DNA from: Myxococcales bacterium
GTDB lineage: Bacteria; Myxococcota_A; Polyangia; Polyangiales; Polyangiaceae
Assembly (NCBI GenBank): GCA_016706225.1
Contig: JADJKB010000025.1
Location: forward strand, 124,001-188,000
Direction: 5' to 3'
Length of the DNA: 64,000 bases
Part shown: positions 44,198 to 53,454 of the stretch, one piece after another
How positions within the stretch are numbered: the first letter of the stretch is position 1
Layout of the letters: each line of letters opens with the position of its first letter
Notes under the pieces: model-generated
The model's database searches: none
What the model was told of the DNA's origin: nothing
The model's input: the letters and a program-made list of their open reading frames with translations, nothing else
Program-made: the position numbers and the translations under genes

Positions 44198-45493
44198 TCA
44201 GAGCTTGGCCAGTGCCGCGATCTCTGCCGGGGACAGCACATGGTCGTAGATCCGCACCTCGTCGAGAACGCCGTCCCAGCCATACCCGAAGAAGGATATC
44301 TGGGTCAGAGCGAACTTCGGCGCCGGGGTCTTGCTCGTGGCCACCGATGAACCGTCCACGTACAGGCTAGCGCTCGCGGTGTCAGCGCTGAGTGCCACGT
44401 GGGCCCAGGTGCCAGTCGTCAACGTCGCGGTGCTGCACGCAGGATAGTAGGTGCCGCCGACGGTGGGGACCACGTCCATGCAGAGCGCGCGGGTCGGCTC
44501 GATCCAAAGCTCGACGGTGGGCGTGCCGGCGGGGTCATTGGCGAAGATGAAGCCCTTGGCGGGGGGCGCCTTCGTAAGGTTCACCCAGGCAGCGATGGTG
44601 ACACCGGTCAGCTGAGTCACGGCCGCCAGCAGGGTGCTCGGCGCGATCTGTAGCGTGCTAGTGCCGGCGGCACCGGTCAGCACCAGGCCTCCGGAAGCGT
44701 TGTGCCCCGCACCCGCCTTGACCGTTGCGCCAATCGGAGTGCCATCGAGGCCGTTGCCCGACGAGTCCGGGATCGCGCCGGTCGTGACCTCGAACGCGTA
44801 GTGGAGCAACGGCTTCGTTGTTGCCGGCCCGTCCGCGTTGACGTCTGCGGGAGCGTCGTTGCCGGTGTCGGCCGCCGCGTCGACGCCGCCATCGAAGCCC
44901 GCGTCGAGCGCGGAGTCGGTTCCGGTGTCCACGCTCAGCGCGTCGCTGCCCGCGTCCGGCGCGGGCGCGCAACCTCCGGGGGTCGTGCAGCTCTCGGGGT
45001 CCGGCAGCTTGGCGGAAACGCACTTGCCGTCGAGGCAAGTCTGGTCGTCGGGGCACACCTTGCCCAAACAGCTCGCGCTGAGCTCGATTGGCAGCTCGAG
45101 GGGCGTGTGGGGCACGAAGCGAAGCGCGCGCCGCGCCACGACACAATTCGCCGACGGCTGGTCTGGCTGGCAGCCGCTCGCGAGCTGCCCGTCGACCCCC
45201 AGGATGGCCTGTATCGTCACCTCGTCCTGATTCTCTCCGCTCGGGATCACGACCAGTGAGCCAATGCGGCCGTCTGGCGTCTTGCAGCCCTTTTGGCTGG
45301 AGACGGTCGGCTTGTCCTTCACGCTGGTCAGCGTCCCGACGCCGACCGTTGTTTCGGTCACGCTGGCGCACGGGACGTCCGTGCGGAGCTCGACCGTGAT
45401 CTGGGTTGGCTCTCGGCAGCTCGGCAGCACGAGGGATGCTGCGACGAGAGTCAGCCCTCCCGCTCGGAGCCAATCACGCCGTCGCCCACGCAT
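44198..45493 (-). CDS. LamG-domain lipoprotein (paralogue B)
   Basis: 431 aa. MRGRRRDWLRAGGLTLVAAS, lipobox LVLPSC. Shares with paralogue A: SCREPTQITVELRTDVPCAS near the N-terminus, VARRALRFVPHTPLELPIEL, SASCLGKVCPDDQTCLDGKC, an Asp/Ala-rich linker (longer here), and the LamG end (LLHYAFEVTTGAIPDSSGNG; LDEVRIYDHVLSPAEIAALA). Identity across the shared regions is high enough that a gene duplication is certain. It lies upstream of the kinase on the same strand, 210 bases apart; linkage to the kinase pair is suggestive. Confidence 0.88.
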   Translation of the reverse strand: MRGRRRDWLRAGGLTLVAASLVLPSCREPTQITVELRTDVPCASVTETTVGVGTLTSVKDKPTVSSQKGCKTPDGRIGSLVVIPSGENQDEVTIQAILGVDGQLASGCQPDQPSANCVVARRALRFVPHTPLELPIELSASCLGKVCPDDQTCLDGKCVSAKLPDPESCTTPGGCAPAPDAGSDALSVDTGTDSALDAGFDGGVDAAADTGNDAPADVNADGPATTKPLLHYAFEVTTGAIPDSSGNGLDGTPIGATVKAGAGHNASGGLVLTGAAGTSTLQIAPSTLLAAVTQLTGVTIAAWVNLTKAPPAKGFIFANDPAGTPTVELWIEPTRALCMDVVPTVGGTYYPACSTATLTTGTWAHVALSADTASASLYVDGSSVATSKTPAPKFALTQISFFGYGWDGVLDEVRIYDHVLSPAEIAALAKL

Positions 45494-45693
45494 CGCACGA
45501 GCCTACCACGCACGCTGCACTCGCCGAGTGTCACGGCTCCGCCGCGGTGCACGCGAAGGGTTCGCGTTGCCGCGTGTCTCGGCCAACACACCGGAGCCGA
45601 GCCGCACGCAGGGTGCCGAGCCCGAGCTCCGAGCCCTCGCACTTTCATTTCTTTTCAGCGGGGATGCTCAGCGCCCGTGGCGTAGACTGCAGC

Positions 45694-46224
45694 GTGGCAA
45701 ATTCGCACGTTTCAGGCTCGATTCTCCTGGTGCTCTTCTCGACCGTGGCCGTCGCGTGTGGCGGGGAAGGGGGCGGGTCGGGTGGCCAGGCTGGCTCTGG
45801 CGGCAATCCCTCAGCAGGCGGTGGGTCCTTCGGGGGCAGCGGTTCCGGCGGTTTCGGCGCCGCGACGAGCGGCGGCAGTGGAGGGCAGGCGGGCAGTGGC
45901 GGTGTTGCAGGTTCTGGCGGTGCGGCGGGCAATACGAGCGGCGGCAGCGCGGGCGCCGATGCAGGGCTCGGTGGCGCTCCGCCGGACGCGAGCACTGGCG
46001 GCGCGGCCGGCGCGGACGCGGGCTCCGACGCGGGCCCTCCGGTGGTGACACAGCAGAGCGGCAATTGCGCCACACCGGTGAGCGTCACGGTGAGCGGTAG
46101 TGTTGCCAAGATCACCGGCGACACCTCGAGCCTGAGCGACGAGTTCCCGAGTCTGAAGTGCAAGCACTCCGGTAGCGGGCAGCTCGGGTGGTACGTCGAC
46201 GAGCTGTCGCTGAGCGAGAACTGA
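45694..46224 (+). CDS. Gly-linker lipoprotein, 176 aa
   Basis: GTG 45694 gives MANSHVSGSILLVLFSTVAV then lipobox VAVAC; an ATG at 45664 is an alternative. A very long linker (about 95-100 residues of Gly/Ser/Ala/Asp) takes up more than half of the protein, leaving a ~57-residue domain (CATPVSVTVSGSVAKITGDT onward) with two Cys, which is short for this class. It may be truncated at its C-terminus. Function unknown. Confidence 0.7.
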   Translation: MANSHVSGSILLVLFSTVAVACGGEGGGSGGQAGSGGNPSAGGGSFGGSGSGGFGAATSGGSGGQAGSGGVAGSGGAAGNTSGGSAGADAGLGGAPPDASTGGAAGADAGSDAGPPVVTQQSGNCATPVSVTVSGSVAKITGDTSSLSDEFPSLKCKHSGSGQLGWYVDELSLSEN

Positions 46225-46232
46225 GATCCGAC

Positions 46233-46520
46233 GTGCAGCTTCGCCGCCTCGCCGCTCTCCGCTACGCCGTTCCGTTCGTTCCGCTCGCGGCTTGGGGAGT
46301 GCTGCTCGTCACTCGGCCGCGGCTGTGGGAGCGGGTCCCGCGCGCGGTCTCGGGAACGGCGCCCGGATTCGCCTACATTGGCACGTTCGCCCAGCTCTTT
46401 GCCTGTGCGCTGTTCGTGGGCGCGCCGTACCTGGTGCGTGAGCGCCCACTCGAAACCGCGTTGCTGCGCGTCGCTGCGATGGTGATCGCGGCAGTGTTCC
46501 TTTATATCGGCGCGGTGTGA
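46233..46520 (+). CDS. Small membrane protein, 95 aa
   Basis: GTG 46233 starts MQLRRLAALRYAVPFVPLAA. Three hydrophobic segments (about 9-24, 44-60, 75-93) with an Arg-rich region between. It follows the previous lipoprotein gene after eight bases, likely cotranscribed. No family recognised. Confidence 0.55.
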   Translation: MQLRRLAALRYAVPFVPLAAWGVLLVTRPRLWERVPRAVSGTAPGFAYIGTFAQLFACALFVGAPYLVRERPLETALLRVAAMVIAAVFLYIGAV

Positions 46521-46599
46521 GCCGGCTAGTGTCAACCGAACGTGCGGTGGTCGTCGCTGAGCTGCAACGGCAGTCACGCTGCGTCTTGCATGCGCAGCC

Positions 46600-46727
46600 G
46601 CCGGGCGCTGTTGCGGTAGCCGCCCGTGTGTCCGGCGTCAGGTTCGGGCTCGGCCTCCCAGGTCAGCTCCCTCTTCAAGAAACGCATCGGCGAGACGCCG
46701 AGCGATTGGCGCAAGCGGCACCGGTGA
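46600..46727 (+). pseudogene. AraC-type helix-turn-helix remnant
   Basis: Plus-strand frame ending at 46727 reads SASQVSSLFKKRIGETPSDW then RKRHR and stop, the pattern that closes AraC/XylS DNA-binding domains; upstream the match continues only in another frame. The minus strand of the same stretch reads RQSLGVSPMRFLKREL, which also resembles an AraC helix, so the true strand is not certain. No complete gene remains. Confidence 0.3.
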
Positions 46728-46776
46728 ATCAGCGTTCCAGTCGACGACGGACCCCACTCCAGGCTAGCGTTCTTCC

Positions 46777-47193
46777 ATGCAGGGATATCCACCGCAAGGG
46801 CCTCATGCAGCAGCCGGCTACGGCCAGCAGGGGCCGAGCTTCTCACCAGCAGACGCCAGCGGCGGCATGGGGCGGCTGGAGATCTACTCGAGCTTTTTCC
46901 CGCTGATGTGGTTCCTGTTTTTCACGCGCCTGCGCGTCACGATCAATGGGCAGGAGCGGCTCGAGAAGTGGGGTAGCACATGCTTCGATCTGCCCGCCGG
47001 AATGCACCACGTGAAGCTGCACTTCCCCAATCTGTTTGGGCCGGGGGGGCTCGCCCAGCATCAGTTTCAGATCTGGCCGGGTCATACGACCAAGCTCAGC
47101 TATTCGGCGCCGATGTTGTTCGCTGCCCTCGCCGGGACCATCACCGAGAGAGGCACGCAGCCCATCGCCCAACTGATGCCGCCGCGCTACTGA
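46777..47193 (+). CDS. Hypothetical protein, 138 aa
   Basis: MQGYPPQGPHAAAGYGQQGP is a Pro/Gln/Gly/Tyr-rich flexible N-terminus (about 30 residues) ahead of a compact domain with SSFFPLMWFLFFTRLRVTIN, a hydrophobic stretch, and GMHHVKLHFPNLFGPGG. Possibly a membrane-associated beta-sandwich; no known family. Biased third positions and a plausible start support a real gene. Confidence 0.65.
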   Translation: MQGYPPQGPHAAAGYGQQGPSFSPADASGGMGRLEIYSSFFPLMWFLFFTRLRVTINGQERLEKWGSTCFDLPAGMHHVKLHFPNLFGPGGLAQHQFQIWPGHTTKLSYSAPMLFAALAGTITERGTQPIAQLMPPRY

Positions 47194-47310
47194 CCGTCGC
47201 CAGCCGGACAGCGACGGGCACGCCGTCGCCCCCGGCCGGCTGAATCCGCGAAACCGGGGGCAGTCGGAATTTCTCACGCCCCCCAACGGACGGCGTGTCA
47301 GGATCGAAGC

Positions 47311-48225
47311 ATGTCGAGTTGCGCGCGCACGGTCGCTGTTGTTTTGGTCGCGAACGCCTTGCTGACGGTGAGCTGCGGGAGTGGGGACAGCGGAGGCTCG
47401 ACCGCATCCGACGCGGGGAACAACGACGCCTCGACGGGTGGGGCGTCGGGCGCGGGCACGGGTGGCGGCGCGGGGTCGGGTGGCGCAACGGTGAGCTGCC
47501 CGTCCGGCGGCGGGCCCAAGATGGTCGCCCTCGCGGCCGGGTTCTGCATCGACAGCACGGAGGTGACGCGTGACCACTACGCGACTTGGCTCGCGACCAA
47601 CCCGTCGCTCGCGGAGCAGCCAAGTCAATGTGTTTGGAACTCCACCTTCGTTCCCCAGTTCGATTGGCCACCCACGGGCGACGGCGACCGCCCCGTTGGG
47701 CACGTGGACTGGTGCGACGCTCACGCCTACTGCAAAGGCGTCGGCAAACGCTTGTGCGGCGCGGTCGGTGGCGGACCCACCCCGTACGCGGAGTACAAGG
47801 ATGCAACGAAGAGCCAGTGGACTCTGGCCTGCACCTCGGGAGGCAAGCAGTCGTTTCCGTACGGGAACCAGTACGACCCGCAGGCGTGCGCAGGGGTCGA
47901 CTACGTCAAGGTAGATCTGAACTACACCGTGGCGGCGGGTACCCTCACGACATGCCAGTCGACCGTCTCGGGGTATGCGGGTGTATTCGACCTGAGTGGC
48001 AACGTGGCGGAGTGGGAAGATTCGTGCGAGCCGTTCACCAACGTGCCCTCGGGCCAAGTCGACTATTGTCGGGTGCGCGGTGGGGGACGCTGGCAGCACG
48101 GGTACACCGATCCCGCCAACAACGAATACGGAGAGCTCGGCTGCGTGCCGGGTCCGGGCATCGAGCTCGGAGCCGGACGCAGCTCGACGGACGCCACGAC
48201 CGGGTTTCGCTGCTGCGGATCTTGA
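47311..48225 (+). CDS. Lipoprotein with SUMF1/FGE-type domain
   Basis: 304 aa. MSSCARTVAVVLVANALLTV, lipobox LTVSC, then a ~40-residue Gly/Ala/Ser/Asp linker. The rest is a formylglycine-generating-enzyme/sulfatase-modifying-factor fold: AGFCIDSTEVTRDHYATWLA (about 71-90), PVGHVDWCDAHAYCKGVGKR (about 129-148), GYAGVFDLSGNVAEWEDSCE, and TTGFRCC at the end. The active-site Cys pair of true FGE (in the GGSxxCHxxYC region) is not visible, so this is probably a non-catalytic, binding or structural member with added Cys pairs. Confidence 0.85.
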   Translation: MSSCARTVAVVLVANALLTVSCGSGDSGGSTASDAGNNDASTGGASGAGTGGGAGSGGATVSCPSGGGPKMVALAAGFCIDSTEVTRDHYATWLATNPSLAEQPSQCVWNSTFVPQFDWPPTGDGDRPVGHVDWCDAHAYCKGVGKRLCGAVGGGPTPYAEYKDATKSQWTLACTSGGKQSFPYGNQYDPQACAGVDYVKVDLNYTVAAGTLTTCQSTVSGYAGVFDLSGNVAEWEDSCEPFTNVPSGQVDYCRVRGGGRWQHGYTDPANNEYGELGCVPGPGIELGAGRSSTDATTGFRCCGS

Positions 48226-48249
48226 GTTGGTGCGGGGGCCCGCAGCGCC

Positions 48250-48384
48250 TCACTTGCAGTCGAAGGTGGCGGTTCCGACCACGGGCGGAACGACGAACAA
48301 CACCAGACTACGAGGCGCGCGGAATGGGTCAGTCCCGTCCAACCTCTGGACCGCGCCGCTCGGACGATCCCACTTGAGCGTTCC
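48250..48384 (-). pseudogene. Possible C-terminal gene remnant
   Basis: Minus-strand frame GGTLKWDRPSGAVQRLDGTD continuing through RAPRSLVLFVVPPVVGTATF and ending DCK-stop. Composition and third-position bias are protein-like, but a stop codon lies just before it and there is no start. It probably is the surviving tail of a lost secreted protein gene between two lipoprotein genes. Confidence 0.28.
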
Positions 48385-48423
48385 TCCGCGACCTCTCTAA
48401 GATGCGCTTCGGAGGGCACGGCC

Positions 48424-49230
48424 GTGAAGTATTGGAGCTCGTTCATCAGCTTGATCGCACTCGGGGCTCTGTGGACCGCGGCGTGTGGTTCGGACTCGGA
48501 GGGAGGGGGAGGCAGCGGCACCGGCGGCGCTTCCACCGGCGGCAGCGGGGGCGCTTCGGGTGGCGCGAGCGGCGGCAGTGTGAGTGGGGGCGGCGGCGGC
48601 AGCACGGGTGCGAGCGGCGGAACGGGTGGCAGCGCCGGCGACGCGAGCACGTGTGGCCCGACCGCGCTGCCTAGCGCCTGGGCACCGAAGCCCTACGGAC
48701 CCGCCAAGGTTCAGCTCGACTCGTGCACGACGCCGATGATCGACGAGTACTTCAGCAGCTGCGCCGACAAGAACGAGCCCCCTTGTGAGAAGTTCGGCGC
48801 AAGCTCGGACTCGGCCAAAGCGAAATGCGAACAATGCCTGTGGTCGAAGCTCGGAGATCCGGGCTGGTCGGTCCTCCTCACGTACTCCGAGACCTACTCC
48901 ATCGTGAACGGGTACGGCTGCATCGAGCTGCTCGGCGGCGAGAACGCTGCCGAGTGCGCCGCCCTCTTGTCAGCCTCTGGCCAGTGTGTCGAAGAAGTCT
49001 GCCGGCCTTGTTACAAGAACAACACGGTCGACCAGAAGTGCGGGGGCGCTGCCGGTCAGGGTGTCTGCTCGAGCTACGCCAAGGCGGCGACTGGCGTGTG
49101 TCAGTCGTTCACTTCGAGCTACTGCGTCAAGGGAGATCTCGCTTCGGCGAAGAAGCTGGCGGCCGCGTTCTGTGGGGCGAGCGCATCCGACGCCGGGAGC
49201 GACGCTGGCGCGGACGCGAGCCAGGACTGA
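48424..49230 (+). CDS. Gly-linker lipoprotein, 268 aa
   Basis: GTG start: MKYWSSFISLIALGALWTAA, lipobox WTAAC. Linker of about 50 Gly/Ser/Ala residues, then a ~190-residue helical domain with about sixteen Cys (DSCTTPMIDEYFSSC, CEQCLWSKLGDPG, CVEEVCRPCYKNN, SYCVKGDLASAKKLAAAFC) and an acidic DAGSDAGADAS tail. Even Cys number and spacing suggest disulfide-stabilised helices in the envelope. Family not recognised. Confidence 0.82.
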   Translation: MKYWSSFISLIALGALWTAACGSDSEGGGGSGTGGASTGGSGGASGGASGGSVSGGGGGSTGASGGTGGSAGDASTCGPTALPSAWAPKPYGPAKVQLDSCTTPMIDEYFSSCADKNEPPCEKFGASSDSAKAKCEQCLWSKLGDPGWSVLLTYSETYSIVNGYGCIELLGGENAAECAALLSASGQCVEEVCRPCYKNNTVDQKCGGAAGQGVCSSYAKAATGVCQSFTSSYCVKGDLASAKKLAAAFCGASASDAGSDAGADASQD

Positions 49231-49309
49231 GCCCAGACACGGATCTGACCCGGCTCGGTGTTGCAGGCTCAGCTTTGGCTGAGTTCGCGCAAGACTGCCC
49301 ACGTCGAGT

Positions 49310-49819
49310 CTAGAGTAGCTCTCGCCGCTTGGCCTCCGGATCGAGCTGCGGCGGCTTGGCGTACGAGCCCGAGAGCTTGACGACTGCCGTGTGCACCTTG
49401 CACACCGGGACCTGCCCTTCCATGTAGTACACGGGACAGCGGCCGATCTCGACGACCTCCATGTCGAGTGAACGGGCGTGGGCGACTGCGTCCCGATGTC
49501 CGGTCTGGAAGCTGAACCAGATGCGTTTTGCGCCGAGCTCGTGCGCGATGTCCACGGCGCGCTTTGCGCTGTGCGGTTTGGTCCACACGACCGCGAGGTC
49601 GCTGCGATCGGCAGGAATGTCCTTGGGCTCGGCGTAGACCTTCCCGCCCTTCACAGGTCCTCGCGACGCCGTCATGCCGCCGAGGTCCAGGTAGTAGACG
49701 CGGTGACCCTTCTTCGATGCGTTGGCGTAGCTCATGGCCGGGAAGCGGTCTTCGCCACTGTCACCGATGAATACGAAAGGCTCTGCGTTTCGGATTACGT
49801 CTTCGAGAGGGTGTGTCAT
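49310..49819 (-). CDS. CoA-binding domain protein (YccU-like)
   Basis: 169 aa. ATG 49819 (MTHPLEDVIRNAEPFVFIGD) has a GGAGG ribosome site five bases upstream and is preferred over ATG 49846. CoA-binding Rossmann fold: FVFIGDSGEDRFPAMSYANA, GHRVYYLDLGGMTASRG with YAEPKDIPADRSDLAVVWTK, then AKRIWFSFQTGHRDAVAHAR and VVEIGRCPVYYMEG. These are the strand-turn elements of the stand-alone CoA_binding family related to the succinyl-CoA synthetase N-terminal domain. The family's cellular role is poorly known. Confidence 0.82.
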   Translation of the reverse strand: MTHPLEDVIRNAEPFVFIGDSGEDRFPAMSYANASKKGHRVYYLDLGGMTASRGPVKGGKVYAEPKDIPADRSDLAVVWTKPHSAKRAVDIAHELGAKRIWFSFQTGHRDAVAHARSLDMEVVEIGRCPVYYMEGQVPVCKVHTAVVKLSGSYAKPPQLDPEAKRRELL

Positions 49820-49981
49820 CGAGACCTCCGGGGCTCGCACTAACACGATGAGGAGCCGGGCGGATCAGGGCCGGCAGGCCGGTGGCGGCACGGGCCGCGG
49901 GGCGCCGAAAAGCCAGCGCCGCATGCGATGGCTCGGCCGCCGCGGCGGAAGATCTGCTACGACCGCTGACCAGGAGGCCCG

Positions 49982-51550
<1,569 letters not shown>

Positions 51551-51558
51551 GGGGGAAC

Positions 51559-52431
51559 GTGGCGGAGACGAGCTTTCACGGCAAAGTCGCGGTCATCACC
51601 GGCGGGGCCTCGGGCATCGGTGCGGCGCTCGCAAGGCAACTGGCGCAGGCGGGCGCGAAGGTCGTGCTCGCGGATCGACAGCTGGATCTCGCCGAGCGCA
51701 TCGCCTCGGAGATTTGCGCCGCTGGCGGCAGCGCGACCGCGCTCGAGCTCGACGTCCGCGATCTACCGCAGACGCTTCGCGTCGTGCGGGCGACCGTGGA
51801 GCAACTGGGCTCGCTCGACTATTTCTTCAACAACGCAGGCATCGGCGTGGGGGGTGAGATCGATGGCTACGCGGCTGCTGACTGGGACGACGTCATCGAC
51901 GTCAACCTGCGCGGCGTGACCTACGGCATTCAAGCTGCCTACCCGGTGATGATCGCGCAGGGATCGGGGCACATCGTCAACACCGCCTCGGTTGCCGGAC
52001 TCTTGGCGGTGGCTGGGGAGGGCAGCTACGGCGCGACGAAACACGCGGTGGTCGGGCTGTCGAAGGTCCTGCGCATGGAGGCAAAACGCCACGGCGTGCG
52101 GGTCTCGGTGCTCTGCCCGGGCGCGATTCGCACGCCAATCCTGACCGGAGGAAAGTTCGGCAGGATGAATTACGAGGGACTGACCGACGAAGCAGTGTTG
52201 AAGATGTGGGCGCGCGTTCGGCCGATGGACGTCGACGTGTTCGCCAGGAAGGCTCTCACCGCCATCGGCAAGAACGAAGCCCTCATCATCATCCCGAGCT
52301 GGTGGAAGGCGCTCTGGTACCTGGAGCGACTCTCGCCGAGCCTGAGCTCCCGCCTCTGGGAGCGCATGTCCGCGAGCCTGCGCGCTGATATGGAGTCTGC
52401 TGGGGCACGCCCGGTGTCGCGTCGCGGCTGA
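51559..52431 (+). CDS. Short-chain dehydrogenase/reductase
   Basis: 290 aa, GTG start (MAETSFHGKVAVITGGASGI) with a GAGGGGGA ribosome site. Classical SDR: nucleotide motif TGGASGIG (about 14-21), NNAGIG (about 92-97), catalytic Ser in NTASVAG (about 144-150), YGATK (Tyr and Lys, about 158-162), PGAIRTP (about 190-196). NAD(P)-dependent oxidoreductase on an alcohol, ketone or lipid; the substrate is unknown. The gap of eight bases to the M20 gene implies an operon. Confidence 0.93.
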   Translation: MAETSFHGKVAVITGGASGIGAALARQLAQAGAKVVLADRQLDLAERIASEICAAGGSATALELDVRDLPQTLRVVRATVEQLGSLDYFFNNAGIGVGGEIDGYAAADWDDVIDVNLRGVTYGIQAAYPVMIAQGSGHIVNTASVAGLLAVAGEGSYGATKHAVVGLSKVLRMEAKRHGVRVSVLCPGAIRTPILTGGKFGRMNYEGLTDEAVLKMWARVRPMDVDVFARKALTAIGKNEALIIIPSWWKALWYLERLSPSLSSRLWERMSASLRADMESAGARPVSRRG

Positions 52432-52523
52432 GCGCGCGCGGGCCGCCCGCTCGGCGCGCTCGACCCTGGCGCTCCCCACGCGTAGTCTGGAACACGAGAG
52501 ACCCAGCCCTGGACGTTTGACGC

Positions 52524-53402
52524 ATGGCTTTCCGTGACGACCGCGAGGCGCAGCGTGCCCGGATCGACGTGCTCGAGGCAGATCTGGCGACCGCACGTGA
52601 CGAGGCTGATACGGCACGCCGCGAGCGCGACGCCGCCGTGGCGGAGCGCGATGAGGCAACGCAGGCTACTCCCCACCAGCTACTGGACGAGGCGGTGGTG
52701 GAGCGCAACCGCGAGCTCGAGCAGGCGGCACGAGCCGCGAAAGAACGCGAGCGCGCGGCGCGTGCCCGCACCGTGGGCAGGCGCGACCGCTGGATGGTCG
52801 CCTGGAACCTGCGGCGCGCCGCACACATTGGGTTGCTGGTGCTGGGGGGCATCGGTTGGCTCGGGCTCGGCCCGCTGGCGGCAGCGCTCAACCGCGAGAT
52901 CCTCATCCTCCCGGGAGAGCGCATGGCGATGCAGTGGGCGTTTGTCGCGTGTGCGCTGGCCGCGGTTCTTGGGTCCGCTCTGCTCCTACATAGCCTTCGG
53001 TCCCTCACTCGTTTTCGCGAGAGGCTGCCCTTCGAGCTCGAGCCTGCCGGCTGGGCCAAGCTGGTGGACCAGGAGAACTTCTGGATTCATGAAATGTGGC
53101 GTCACGTGGTGGTGAGTGTCGAAGGCGGGGCGAGCTCGGAGGTCTCCGCCGCACTCCAACGCCTCGCCGAGCAGGCGGACAGGACGTTCTACTCCGCGGA
53201 AGACCCCACGAGTGACCGGCGGTTGCGCTGGAAGGTGGAGGGCCGCCGGGCCCGCGGTAGCGCAAACGCCCGTACCGCCTACGCGCTGTTGGAGTGGTGC
53301 CGTCGGGACTTGGCGTCGATCGCCGGCGGGGGAGCCGAGATTCACCGTGTCAGCTTGACCGTCAGTGACGAATCCGTGCACGTGAGTCGGCCATCGGACT
53401 GA
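52524..53402 (+). CDS. Coiled-coil membrane protein, 292 aa
   Basis: MAFRDDREAQRARIDVLEAD opens ~75 residues of charged heptad-like coiled coil (rich in Ala, Glu, Arg), then two membrane helices (about 92-112 and 134-156). The C-terminal ~130 residues are soluble with HEMWRHVVVSVEGGASSEVS in the middle. No enzymatic motif. Possibly a cytoplasmic coiled coil anchored at the membrane; the family is unknown to me. Confidence 0.78.
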   Translation: MAFRDDREAQRARIDVLEADLATARDEADTARRERDAAVAERDEATQATPHQLLDEAVVERNRELEQAARAAKERERAARARTVGRRDRWMVAWNLRRAAHIGLLVLGGIGWLGLGPLAAALNREILILPGERMAMQWAFVACALAAVLGSALLLHSLRSLTRFRERLPFELEPAGWAKLVDQENFWIHEMWRHVVVSVEGGASSEVSAALQRLAEQADRTFYSAEDPTSDRRLRWKVEGRRARGSANARTAYALLEWCRRDLASIAGGGAEIHRVSLTVSDESVHVSRPSD

Positions 53403-53454
53403 GTTCGAGCTGCGGGCGCGATTTGCCGGCCATCTTTGCGTCCGGCGCCGCAGT

